A stretch of 64,000 nt of DNA from Sphingomonadales bacterium UBA2369 (lineage in GTDB: Bacteria; Pseudomonadota; Alphaproteobacteria; Sphingomonadales; Sphingomonadaceae): positions 42,886 through 106,885 of the forward strand of contig DDTH01000013.1 in the NCBI GenBank assembly GCA_002344055.1. The letters run 5' to 3'. The first letter of the stretch is position 1. Every line of letters begins with the position of its first letter. The notes below the pieces were generated by a model that was not told the DNA's origin, made no database searches, and was given only the letters and a program-made list of their open reading frames with translations. Of this stretch, positions 41,554-48,790 are shown in pieces. The position numbers were made by a program, and so were the translations under genes.

Positions 41554-42959
41554 TGTTCAAGGGTATCGGTTCGATCCGGTATGGCGGCCGCGAAGTGCTG
41601 CCGCTGGTCGAGGGCGGCAAGGGTGTGGCCGCGACCAATCATATGAGTTCCGGCGCCTGGGCGGCCGCGGGCGGCATCGGCACCGTGTCGGCGGTCAATG
41701 CCGACAGCTATGACGCGGACGGCAAGATCATCCCGCAAATCTACCACGCGTTGACGCGGCGCGAGCGGCACGAGGAACTGATCCGCTACGCGATCGACGG
41801 CGCCGTCGAGCAGGTGAAGCGCGCCTTCGAGATTGCCGGCGGCAAAGGTGCGATCAACATCAACGTGCTGTGGGAAATGGGCGGCGCGCAGCGCGTGCTC
41901 GAAGGCGTGCTGGAGCGGACCAAGGGCATGGTTGCGGGCGTCACCTGCGGCGCCGGCATGCCGTACAAGCTGAGCGAGATCGCGGCCTCGCATGGCGTCA
42001 GCTATCTCCCGATCATCAGTTCGGCCCGCGCCTTCCGCGCGCTTTGGAAGCGGGCCTATTCGAAGGCGGCGGAATGGCTCGCGGCCGTGGTCTATGAGGA
42101 TCCGTGGCTGGCGGGCGGCCACAACGGTCTGTCCAATGCCGAAGACCCGCTGAAGCCCGAGGATCCCTATCCCCGCGTGAAAGCGCTGCGCGACACGATG
42201 CGCGAGGGCGGCATTCCGGATTCCGTGCCGATCGTGATGGCGGGCGGCGTGTGGAACCTGCGGGAATGGGAGCATTGGATCGACAATCCCGAGCTCGGCC
42301 AGATCGTCTTCCAGTTCGGCACGCGGCCGTTGCTGACCAAGGAAAGCCCGATCCCGGACGCGTGGAAGCAAAGGCTGATGACGCTGGAGGAAGGCGATGT
42401 CCTGCTCCACCGCTTCTCCCCAACGGGTTTCTATTCGTCCGCCGTCCGTAACCCGTTCCTGCGGGAGCTGGAGGCGCGTTCGCACCGGCAGATTGCCTTC
42501 ACCAAGGAGGAATTGGGCGATCATCGCTTCCAGCTCGACGTCGGGGTCATGGGCAAGAAGAATTATTGGGTGACCAAGGGCGATTTGCTGCACGCGCGGC
42601 AATGGTTCGCGCAGGGTTTTACCGATGCCCTCAAGACGCCCGACGAGACGCTCGTCTTCGTCACGCCGGACGAGAAGAAGGTGATCCGAAAGGATCAGGC
42701 GGATTGCATGGGCTGCCTCAGCCAGTGCGCCTTCTCGTCCTGGGCGGACAATGAGAAGAATTCGAGCGGGCGGCTCGCCGATCCACGCAGCTTCTGTATC
42801 CAGAAGACATTGCAGGACATCGCCCATGGCGGGCCGACCGAAGAGAACCTCATGTTCGCCGGCCATGCGGCCTTCCGCTTCAAGAAAGACCCCTTCTATT
42901 CGAACGGCTTCGTGCCGACGGTGAAGCAATTGGTCGATCGGATCGCGAGCGGCGACTGA
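41553..42959 (+). CDS. Nitronate monooxygenase / 2-nitropropane dioxygenase-like FMN enzyme
   Basis: A 468-residue TIM-barrel flavoprotein. Landmarks are GVAATNHMSSGAWAAAGGIGTVSAVNADSYD, INVLWEMGGAQRVLEGVLERTKGMVAGVTCGAGMPYKLSEIAASHGVSYLPIISSARAF and PIVMAGGVWNLREWEHWI (quoted in part), and LGQIVFQFGTRPLLT for the FMN phosphate region. A cysteine motif CMGCLSQCAFSSW (two to three cysteines) lies near the C-terminus. NMO family enzymes oxidise nitronates; this long subgroup is less well defined. GGAGG lies close upstream and the ATG overlaps the glycosyltransferase TGA by one base. Confidence 0.85.
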   Translation: MFKGIGSIRYGGREVLPLVEGGKGVAATNHMSSGAWAAAGGIGTVSAVNADSYDADGKIIPQIYHALTRRERHEELIRYAIDGAVEQVKRAFEIAGGKGAININVLWEMGGAQRVLEGVLERTKGMVAGVTCGAGMPYKLSEIAASHGVSYLPIISSARAFRALWKRAYSKAAEWLAAVVYEDPWLAGGHNGLSNAEDPLKPEDPYPRVKALRDTMREGGIPDSVPIVMAGGVWNLREWEHWIDNPELGQIVFQFGTRPLLTKESPIPDAWKQRLMTLEEGDVLLHRFSPTGFYSSAVRNPFLRELEARSHRQIAFTKEELGDHRFQLDVGVMGKKNYWVTKGDLLHARQWFAQGFTDALKTPDETLVFVTPDEKKVIRKDQADCMGCLSQCAFSSWADNEKNSSGRLADPRSFCIQKTLQDIAHGGPTEENLMFAGHAAFRFKKDPFYSNGFVPTVKQLVDRIASGD

Positions 42960-43061
42960 GCGCCGGCGAGTCCATATTTCGGACGCCCGCGCCGACTTGC
43001 CTTGAACAACGCGAGGCTCGGGCGTTAAGTCGCCTTGTGACCGTTTAAGGACTTGGGCTCC

Positions 43062-43541
43062 ATGCGCCGCTATCTGGCTTTGATTGTGTTCACGGCATGG
43101 GCCGGCGTGATCGGTGTCGCGGAGGCGCAGCGGCAGCCGCCTTATTGGGCGTCGATCAGTTCGGGCCGCGCGATGATGCGGACCGGTCCCGGCCAGAATT
43201 ATCCCGGCACCTGGCTCTATGTCCGGCCCGATCTGCCGATCAAGGTGATCGGCACGCGGGGCGACTGGCGGCGCGTCGAGGATCCCGACGGGACTGTCGG
43301 CTGGATGCTGGTGCGCCTGTTGAGCGATCAGCGCAGCGGCATCGTGAGAGGGCAGGAGCGGCAGCCGATGCACGAATCGGCCAATGCGCAGAGCCGTGTG
43401 CTGTATCTGGCCGAACCGGGGGTGGTCGGGCGTCTGTCCGCCTGCGCCGACGGCTGGTGCGCGTTCAATGTGGGCGGCAAGCGGGGGCATATCCGCGTCG
43501 AGGCCTTGTGGGGCGTGGACGCGAGCGAGCGGATCAACTGA
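43062..43541 (+). CDS. Exported bacterial SH3-domain protein
   Basis: A 159-residue protein with a signal peptide (MRRYLALIVFTAWAGVIGVAEAQ) and two SH3-like beta units: WASISSGRAMMRTGPGQNYPGTWLYVRPDLPIKVIGTRGDWRRVEDPDGTVGWMLVRLL (quoted in part; the RTGPG...W...GWM pattern is classic) and MHESANAQSRVLYLAEPGVVGRLSACADGWCAFNVGGKRGHIRVEALWG. Such domains usually bind peptidoglycan or other periplasmic ligands. The ATG at 43062 was chosen because the signal peptide begins there. It lies 102 bp after the monooxygenase, with AAGG but no clear promoter. Confidence 0.88.
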   Translation: MRRYLALIVFTAWAGVIGVAEAQRQPPYWASISSGRAMMRTGPGQNYPGTWLYVRPDLPIKVIGTRGDWRRVEDPDGTVGWMLVRLLSDQRSGIVRGQERQPMHESANAQSRVLYLAEPGVVGRLSACADGWCAFNVGGKRGHIRVEALWGVDASERIN

Positions 43542-43601
43542 GCCGGTTTGAGCAGACGGCCGGCCCTTCTGCCGCCGTTCATGCGTAGCTAAGGCAGCAA
43601 G

Positions 43602-43630
43602 GCGCTCCTTTCGCCGCGGGGAGGGAGCGC
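43602..43630 (+). promoter_or_regulatory. Possible Shine-Dalgarno-covering hairpin
   Basis: GCGCTCC at 43602-43608 can pair with GGAGCGC at 43624-43630, which contains the GGGAG ribosome binding site 4 bases before the ATG at 43635. The 15-base loop is GC-rich. This could limit translation of the downstream gene until opened, for example by heat; the pairing is exact but short. Confidence 0.35.
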
Positions 43631-43634
43631 TTTC

Positions 43635-44153
43635 ATGCTCGAGTTGACGATGGCCCTGGCGCTTGAAGTGCAACGGCCGATGCCGGTGGACCGGAGCGAT
43701 TGCCGCCCGCGCCCGCATCTGCTCCGCAGCGCGCCGCCGCCGCCTGCTTTCTCGGTCGAGCGTATCGCCTCTCCCGGGCGCGAACGGATGAGCCTGGCGG
43801 CCTATCGTTGTCCGGATAGGGTCAATTGGCGAGTCATGCGGCATGCCGGCGAAGCGGGGCAGGGCGATTATGTGCTCGGTGCCGCCTGCCCCGAAGCGGT
43901 GCGCTGGATCGAGGCGGTGGCGCGGCTGCCGCTGCCCAACCCCGTGCTCGCGTCGTTTGGGGAGACGCCGCGTGGCGCCACCTGGTTCGTGTTGCGGGCG
44001 CACCACGTCACCGGCGGGGGCTATCGCCGGGACATGGAGCTGACTCTTATCGAGCGCGACGGCCCGTCGCAGGAGCCGATTGCCCTCTGGGCGCGTGAGG
44101 GGGAGGCGGTGTTCCAACGCTGCCACGCGGAGCAGGCGGAACGGGTGGAATGA
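43635..44153 (+). CDS. Unknown protein, first of a related pair
   Basis: A 172-residue protein without a clear signal peptide, although it opens with a hydrophobic MLELTMALALEV. From about residue 48 it shows SPGRERMSLAAYRCPDRVNWRVM and ACPEAVRWIEAVARLPLPNPVL. This block resembles the next gene's AAYHANASDPGS...CPGLRAAVESLERTPWPAISL, suggesting that the two are distant paralogues. No family recognised. Its last codons overlap the next start by 4 bp (ATGA). The neighbouring DUF2235 hydrolase lies 585 bp downstream, so a functional link is possible. Confidence 0.72.
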   Translation: MLELTMALALEVQRPMPVDRSDCRPRPHLLRSAPPPPAFSVERIASPGRERMSLAAYRCPDRVNWRVMRHAGEAGQGDYVLGAACPEAVRWIEAVARLPLPNPVLASFGETPRGATWFVLRAHHVTGGGYRRDMELTLIERDGPSQEPIALWAREGEAVFQRCHAEQAERVE

Positions 44154-44662
44154 AGGCGCTCCCGTCGCTGCTGGCTGCGGTGCTGGCGCTTTGTCCTGCG
44201 ACTGGGGTCGCCCAAGATGCGGAGCCGCCGCAGCGGCGTGGGCAGTTGTTCATGCTCAGTGTCCGGGGCGGCTCGGACGCGGACATCAATTATGCGGCTT
44301 ACCATGCGAATGCGAGCGATCCGGGCAGTCTGGTCGTGCAGCGGAGCCTTGCTGCCCGGCCGGACAGCAGCCGCGCCGAGGTCTCGGCCGCGACCTGCCC
44401 GGGGCTGCGCGCGGCGGTCGAGTCGCTGGAGCGGACGCCCTGGCCCGCCATCAGCCTGAGCGACGAGCCGCGTCTGCCTTATCTCGAACGGGGGCAATTC
44501 ACTGCTTACACCTTCTACGGCGCACTCGCCTATGCGCATGCCACGAGCTGGGAGGCGCGGCTCTTCGCCCTCGATCTGCCCGGCCAGCCGCGCGGTGCGT
44601 TCGTGACCTGGGCCGATATGCTGGTGCGGACGGTCGATACCTGCCTGGCCAATCGCGGCTGA
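44150..44662 (+). CDS. Exported protein, second of a related pair
   Basis: A 170-residue protein with a signal peptide (MKALPSLLAAVLALCPATGVAQ). The mature part carries RGGSDADINYAAYHANASDPGS, a cysteine-containing ATCPGLRAAVESLERTPW and, near the end, VDTCLANRG; the two cysteines may be linked. Its overlap with the preceding gene's stop (ATGA) shows the two are translated together. Similarity to that gene is weak but in the same order. Function unknown; it is likely periplasmic. The hydrolase gene starts 75 bp downstream. Confidence 0.72.
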   Translation: MKALPSLLAAVLALCPATGVAQDAEPPQRRGQLFMLSVRGGSDADINYAAYHANASDPGSLVVQRSLAARPDSSRAEVSAATCPGLRAAVESLERTPWPAISLSDEPRLPYLERGQFTAYTFYGALAYAHATSWEARLFALDLPGQPRGAFVTWADMLVRTVDTCLANRG

Positions 44663-44737
44663 GGCTCCGCCGAAGCGGCGGTTTCTGTCGGCTGCGATCG
44701 CCCGTTTCCTGCTATACCGGGCTTGCGGAGGGCGGGC

Positions 44738-46132
44738 ATGAAACGGCTGATCTTTTGCTTCGACGGCACCTGGAACCGGATCGACGGGGAATATCCCACC
44801 AACGTCGCCAAGCTCGCCCAGTCGGTGGCGCATCGCGACGGGCAGACGGCGCAACTCATCTACTATGACGAGGGTGTCGGCACCGAGGATACCAGCCAGT
44901 GGACCGGCGGCATTCTGGGTCACGGCCTGTTCGACAACATCCTTTCGGCCTATCATTTCCTCGTCCTGAACCATGAGGCGGGAGACGAGATCTACGTCTT
45001 CGGCTTCTCGCGCGGCGCCTATACGGCGCGCTCGTTCACCGGCCTGATCCGCAATGCCGGGATAATCTCGCGCCGGTCGCTGCGGCGGATCGGCGAGGCG
45101 GTGGAACTGTACCAGAATCGCGAGACGCGGACGAAGCCGGGGGCGGAGGCGATCCGTGAGTTCCGTTACCGGCACCGGCCCGAATTGCTGCTGCCGGGTG
45201 ACCGGGCCTGGCGCGAGCGGCGCTACCCCGACGACGAAAGGCCGGCGACCGATTTGCGGGTCCGCTATCTCGGTATCTGGGACACGGTGGGGGCGCTCGG
45301 CATCCCCGCCCAGATCGCGCCGGACGAGATATTCCGCCGCAAATACCAGTTTCACGATTGCGAACTGAGCAGCTTCGTCGAGGCGGCGCGGCATGCGGTC
45401 GCGGCGGACGAGCGAAGGCGGACGTTCGATGCCGCCTTATGGACCAACCTCGACATTCTGAACGGCGATACGGGTCCGCATCCTTACCGGCAGGAGATCT
45501 TTCCCGGTACGCACGGCTCGGTCGGCGGCGGGGGACTGGTCACGGGTCTGTCCGACGAGGCGCTCGCCTGGGTGATGCAGGGCGCGCAGGCGCAGGGTCT
45601 GGCCTTCGACACCGATGCGGAATCGCCGATCCACACGCTGCGGCCCGATCACCGGGCGGCTCTGATCAACAACGATCAGTCGTGGATGGACAAGGTGAAG
45701 GAGTTCCTGATGGGGATCGGCTTCGACGATCGCAGCTTCCCCGGGATCGACATCACCCAAGTGCATGAGAGCCTGATCCGCCGCTTCCACGAGCCTGCCG
45801 CCAGCCTTCCGGAAGGGGAGGAGTATCGGCCCCGATCGCTGGAGCCGCTGTGGAATGCGATCGGGGGCGAGGGGCCGAAATTCCTTGCCACGGGCAAGAA
45901 GGCGATGCCGGACGCGGCGCTCAGGACGCCGGTGCGGGTGGAGAGCCATGTCGTCGAGGCGGGCGATACGCTGGGCGCGCTCGCCGCCCGGTTCATGGGC
46001 GACAAGCGCTTTGCCAGCCTGCTGTTCCGGCACAATCAACTGCTCGGCCACTTGCACGATCCCGACCGGCTGTATGTCGGCCAGACGATCGAGATCCCGG
46101 TGTTCGAGGCCGAGCCGCCGGCCAAGCCCTAG
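44738..46132 (+). CDS. DUF2235 alpha/beta hydrolase with C-terminal LysM domain
   Basis: A 464-residue protein with GGAGGGCGGGC ahead of its ATG and no signal peptide. The DUF2235 core begins RLIFCFDGTWNRIDG and has the serine nucleophile motif VFGFSRGAYTAR (Ser91), the acid in YLGIWDTVGALG and the HGSVGGGG region of the family; this is the fold of Tle1-type phospholipases and their solitary relatives. Residues about 405-464 form a LysM domain (HVVEAGDTLGALAARFMGDKRFASLLFRHNQL...LYVGQTIEIPVF, quoted in part), a peptidoglycan-binding module. Catalytic hydrolase plus wall-binding domain suggests an envelope-targeted enzyme, but no secretion genes (type VI) are here. The stop overlaps the convergent urcA-type gene by 4 bp. 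Confidence 0.9.
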   Translation: MKRLIFCFDGTWNRIDGEYPTNVAKLAQSVAHRDGQTAQLIYYDEGVGTEDTSQWTGGILGHGLFDNILSAYHFLVLNHEAGDEIYVFGFSRGAYTARSFTGLIRNAGIISRRSLRRIGEAVELYQNRETRTKPGAEAIREFRYRHRPELLLPGDRAWRERRYPDDERPATDLRVRYLGIWDTVGALGIPAQIAPDEIFRRKYQFHDCELSSFVEAARHAVAADERRRTFDAALWTNLDILNGDTGPHPYRQEIFPGTHGSVGGGGLVTGLSDEALAWVMQGAQAQGLAFDTDAESPIHTLRPDHRAALINNDQSWMDKVKEFLMGIGFDDRSFPGIDITQVHESLIRRFHEPAASLPEGEEYRPRSLEPLWNAIGGEGPKFLATGKKAMPDAALRTPVRVESHVVEAGDTLGALAARFMGDKRFASLLFRHNQLLGHLHDPDRLYVGQTIEIPVFEAEPPAKP

Positions 46133-46446
46133 CGGGCGGCGACCAGCACCAGCGGGCGGGCGCTGCCGGCGGCGGCGTAGACCGCGTCCAGGCGCTCGGC
46201 CAGGCCGCGGGTCAGATCGGCGCGGCAATCGGCCGCCCGGTTCTGGCCGCGCAGGTCCGCCGGCGAGGGATCGCCGCAGGCGGTGCGGACGGCCTGGCGC
46301 AGGCGGCTGTCGAGCGTGGCGCGACCTTCCGCCGAAGCGAGATCGAGGTCGCCATAATGGACGGCCACGCTGTGGGTCGAACCTTGAGAAAGAGCGGGCG
46401 TCGCGCTGGCGAGCAGGGCGGCGGCGATGGTCAAGATGGTCTTCAT
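46129..46446 (-). CDS. UrcA family exported protein
   Basis: A 105-residue protein with GGAAG before its ATG, a signal peptide (MKTILTIAAALLASATPALSQ) and the UrcA-type body: VAVHYGDLDLASAEGRATLDSRLRQAVRTACGDPSP, then AADCRADLTRGLAERLDAVYAAA. Two cysteines, one per half, are conserved in the family and likely form a disulfide. Members are short periplasmic proteins with no assigned function, common in sphingomonads. It is divergent from the LysR gene at 46571, with a candidate LysR operator between. Confidence 0.88.
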   Translation of the reverse strand: MKTILTIAAALLASATPALSQGSTHSVAVHYGDLDLASAEGRATLDSRLRQAVRTACGDPSPADLRGQNRAADCRADLTRGLAERLDAVYAAAGSARPLVLVAAR

Positions 46447-46504
46447 CGGACTTCCTTCGGTTGAAACGAGGGTCGTCCAGCGCTGGATGTCTTTCAAATA
46501 TTCA

Positions 46505-46519
46505 GTTGCGATAAGCAAC
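46505..46519. promoter_or_regulatory. LysR-type operator candidate (T-N11-A)
   Basis: A perfect palindrome GTTGC-GATAA-GCAAC, containing the T-N11-A core (T at 46506, A at 46518) of LysR-type boxes. It lies 58 bp upstream of the urcA-type ATG (minus strand) and 51 bp upstream of the LysR-type ATG (plus strand), the expected place for autoregulation and divergent control. Confidence 0.55.
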
Positions 46520-46570
46520 GCAATCGGCGATATTGCCCGCACGTTCTGCATGAATGCAGATGAGGGCGTG

Positions 46571-47488
46571 ATGCTCGGATGGGATGACCTGCGCTATTTC
46601 CTGACCGTTGGGCGGACCGGCAGCACGCTGGCCGCGGCGAAAATGCTGCGCGTGAACCAGACCACGGTCGCGCGCCGGATCTCCGGGCTGGAAGAGGCGA
46701 CGGGCCTTGTCCTGTTCGAGCGGCGGCGGGCCGGCTACGCGCTGACCCCGGCGGGAGCGGCCCTGGTCGACCAGGCGGAGGCGGTGGAACGGGCCGCCGA
46801 TGGCTTCGCGGATGCGGCGGCGGCGCAGACGCGCGAGGCGCATGGCGTGGTACGGCTGTCCACGGTGGAGATTTACGCCGCGACCCTGCTGACGCCTTTG
46901 CTCGGAGAATTGCGGGCGGCGCATCCGGGGGTGCGGATCGAACTCGATACCAGCGAGGTGAAGCGCGATCTGGCGGCGGGGGAGGCGGATGTCGCGCTGC
47001 GCGCCGGGCAGCCGCCCGAGGATGGCGGACTGGCGGGCCGCCGGATCGGGCCCGATCCATGGACGCTCTATTGCAGCCGGTCCTATGCCGAGGCGCATGG
47101 CGTGCCGCGGACGATGACGGAGCTGGCGAAGCATCCGATCGTCGGCGGCGGTGGCGACTATGTGTGGCCGATGTACCGGCGCTGGCTGCAGCGGCTGGGG
47201 CTGGAGGATGCGGTAGTATTCGAACATGGCTCCGCGACCGGGCTGCTGGCGGCCGTGCGAGCCGGGGTGGGGATGGCGGTGCTGCCGAGCCTGGTGGCGG
47301 ACCGCGATCCGGAACTGGTGCAGGTCGTGGCGGCGCCGGACACGGACCGGATGGAATTGTGGCTGCTGACTCACGAACGGGTCCGCCACGCCCCCCGGGT
47401 GCGGGCGGTGATGGATTTCCTGGGCGAGCGGCTGCAAGCGCAGGCACGCGAGCGAGTGGCCGCGCCCGCGCCCGCGATCGCCATTTAG
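46571..47488 (+). CDS. LysR family transcriptional regulator
   Basis: A 305-residue regulator. The winged-helix HTH is at residues 4-63 (WDDLRYFLTVGRTGSTLAAAKMLRVNQTTVARRISGLEEATG, quoted in part; LFERRRAGYALTPAG closes it), followed by a type 2 periplasmic-binding-like effector domain (VVRLSTVEIYAATLLTPLLGELRAAHPGVRIELD and EADVALRAGQPPEDGGLAGRRIG). GAGGG lies 5 bases before the chosen ATG at 46571; in-frame ATGs upstream are possible. It probably controls the divergent urcA-type gene and itself through the box at 46505-46519. Confidence 0.93.
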   Translation: MLGWDDLRYFLTVGRTGSTLAAAKMLRVNQTTVARRISGLEEATGLVLFERRRAGYALTPAGAALVDQAEAVERAADGFADAAAAQTREAHGVVRLSTVEIYAATLLTPLLGELRAAHPGVRIELDTSEVKRDLAAGEADVALRAGQPPEDGGLAGRRIGPDPWTLYCSRSYAEAHGVPRTMTELAKHPIVGGGGDYVWPMYRRWLQRLGLEDAVVFEHGSATGLLAAVRAGVGMAVLPSLVADRDPELVQVVAAPDTDRMELWLLTHERVRHAPRVRAVMDFLGERLQAQARERVAAPAPAIAI

Positions 47489-47590
47489 CGGCGCCCTTGC
47501 CGTCCGGCTTCCCGCCCCGGGATGCCCGGTCAATTCTCTTTTAACTCCCGTCATTTAGGTGCGGCTCCACCAGAGGACGGAGCCAAGACC

Positions 47591-47758
47591 ATGCGTTTGA
47601 TGCGTTTGAAAGCAGACAAGAAGGGCGCCACGGCCATCGAATATGGCCTGATTGCCGCTTTGATCGCGGTTGCCGCGATCACTGCCATGTCGAACCTGGG
47701 CGGACAGCTCGGCAACACGTTCAACCGCGTCAAAGGCAATATGGCGTCGAACAAGTAA
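47591..47758 (+). CDS. Flp/Fap-type type IVb pilin
   Basis: A 55-residue class IVb prepilin: short charged leader MRLMRLKADKKG, prepilin-peptidase site G|ATAIEYG with Glu at +5, and the hydrophobic helix GLIAALIAVAAITAM, then a polar tail. Flp pilins form the Tad adhesive pilus. No tad/cpa assembly genes are in the window; the pilin stands alone between the LysR gene and a convergent small gene, as is common for extra Flp copies. Sequence and length are typical. Confidence 0.93.
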   Translation: MRLMRLKADKKGATAIEYGLIAALIAVAAITAMSNLGGQLGNTFNRVKGNMASNK

Positions 47759-47777
47759 GCCGGTGAACGGCGGCGGG

Positions 47778-48164
47778 TCATGACCGCGCCGCCGGATTGC
47801 CAAGCTGGCGGTTGAGCGCAACCGCCTCGCGTGCCAGCGCAGCCGCGACCTCAGGGTCGAGCAAAGTGTCTTCGCGCAGGTCCAGGCTGGCCATTTCATA
47901 TTTGCTGGTGCCGGTGAGGCGCGGATCGAGGTGCAGCAGCCGCTTGCCGCGCCAGAAGCCGTAGAGCACGCGATGCTCCTCGGCGCGGATCAGCAGCAGC
48001 GGGCCGTTCGCCATCATCACGATATGGCCCCATTTGATCACTTCCGAATCCGGCCCGGCGGCGAGCGCGGCGGCGCGGAGCATCTCCACCCGCTCGCGGC
48101 GCCAGCCGGCGAGGGCGGCGACATAGGCGTCGGGGCTGGCGGCGGGCGGGGTGCGCTTCATCAT
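47778..48164 (-). CDS. DUF1801 family protein
   Basis: A 128-residue soluble protein with the DUF1801/YdhG pattern: PDAYVAALAGWRRERVEMLRAAA, EVIKWGHIVMMANGPLLLIRAEEHRVLYGFWRGKRL and a C-terminal helix. Family function is not established. It converges with the Flp pilin (19 bp between stops) and is divergent from the lipoprotein gene at 48242. Two other DUF1801-like genes occur in this window (14619-14987, 54344-54730). Confidence 0.82.
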   Translation of the reverse strand: MMKRTPPAASPDAYVAALAGWRRERVEMLRAAALAAGPDSEVIKWGHIVMMANGPLLLIRAEEHRVLYGFWRGKRLLHLDPRLTGTSKYEMASLDLREDTLLDPEVAAALAREAVALNRQLGNPAARS

Positions 48165-48241
48165 GGCCTTGTCATAGCATCGGGGAGATGCAGAAGTCCG
48201 GTCAGTGTGGCGGGAGCGTATTTCCGGCCGGGAGACGAACG

Positions 48242-48790
48242 ATGTCGAAGCGCGTAATCATGGCCTGCCTTGTCCTTGCGGGCTGTTCGCAACAGCCGCA
48301 GCCGCAAGGCCAGCAGGACGCCGCCACCAACAACCCGCTGGGGCTGAAGATGGACGAACGATCCGCCGTCGGCGCGTGCATGACGCCGGAAGAAGAACGC
48401 ACGCCCATCGAGCAGATCGCGCCCGAACGGCAGCGAGCGATGATCGGCTGCATCCAGAATCAGGCCGCGGCGCAGATCCAACCGCAACTGCCGCAGCAGG
48501 TGGACCCGATGACTCGCCTGACCGACGTGACGGCGGAGGACACCATGCTGACCTACCACCAGACCGTGGATGTCGATGCCGCAACGGTCACGCCGGCCAT
48601 GACCAGCCAGCTCGAGACGCGGGTGCGGACCGCGGTCTGCGGCCAGCCGCAGATGCGCGGGACGATCGATCTGGGCGGCGGCTATGGCTATCGCTGGTCC
48701 GACAAGAACGGGCAGCCGATCCATGCGGTGCAGATCGCCAGTTGCTCGGGGGCTGGTGCGGCGCCGGCGCCGGGGGCGGTCAGGCCTTAG
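48242..48790 (+). CDS. Outer- or inner-membrane lipoprotein, unknown function
   Basis: A 182-residue protein with GGGAG 7 bases before the ATG and a clear lipobox: MSKRVIMACLVLAGC, cleavage before Cys15. The linker is Gln/Pro-rich (SQQPQPQGQQD), followed by a small domain with four cysteines (GACMTP, IGCIQN, AVCGQP, ASCSGA) that could form two disulfides. The sequence TYHQTVDVDAATVTPAMTSQLETRV and GGYGYRWSDKNGQPI belong to a compact unrecognised fold. It converges with, and overlaps by 4 bp, the HTH gene on the other strand. Confidence 0.82.
   Translation: MSKRVIMACLVLAGCSQQPQPQGQQDAATNNPLGLKMDERSAVGACMTPEEERTPIEQIAPERQRAMIGCIQNQAAAQIQPQLPQQVDPMTRLTDVTAEDTMLTYHQTVDVDAATVTPAMTSQLETRVRTAVCGQPQMRGTIDLGGGYGYRWSDKNGQPIHAVQIASCSGAGAAPAPGAVRP

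Noticed and set aside
41472..44126. An 884-codon minus-strand frame opposite the glycosyltransferase and monooxygenase genes
   Set aside because: Both plus-strand genes have clear family motifs and coupled starts; the antisense frame has none.
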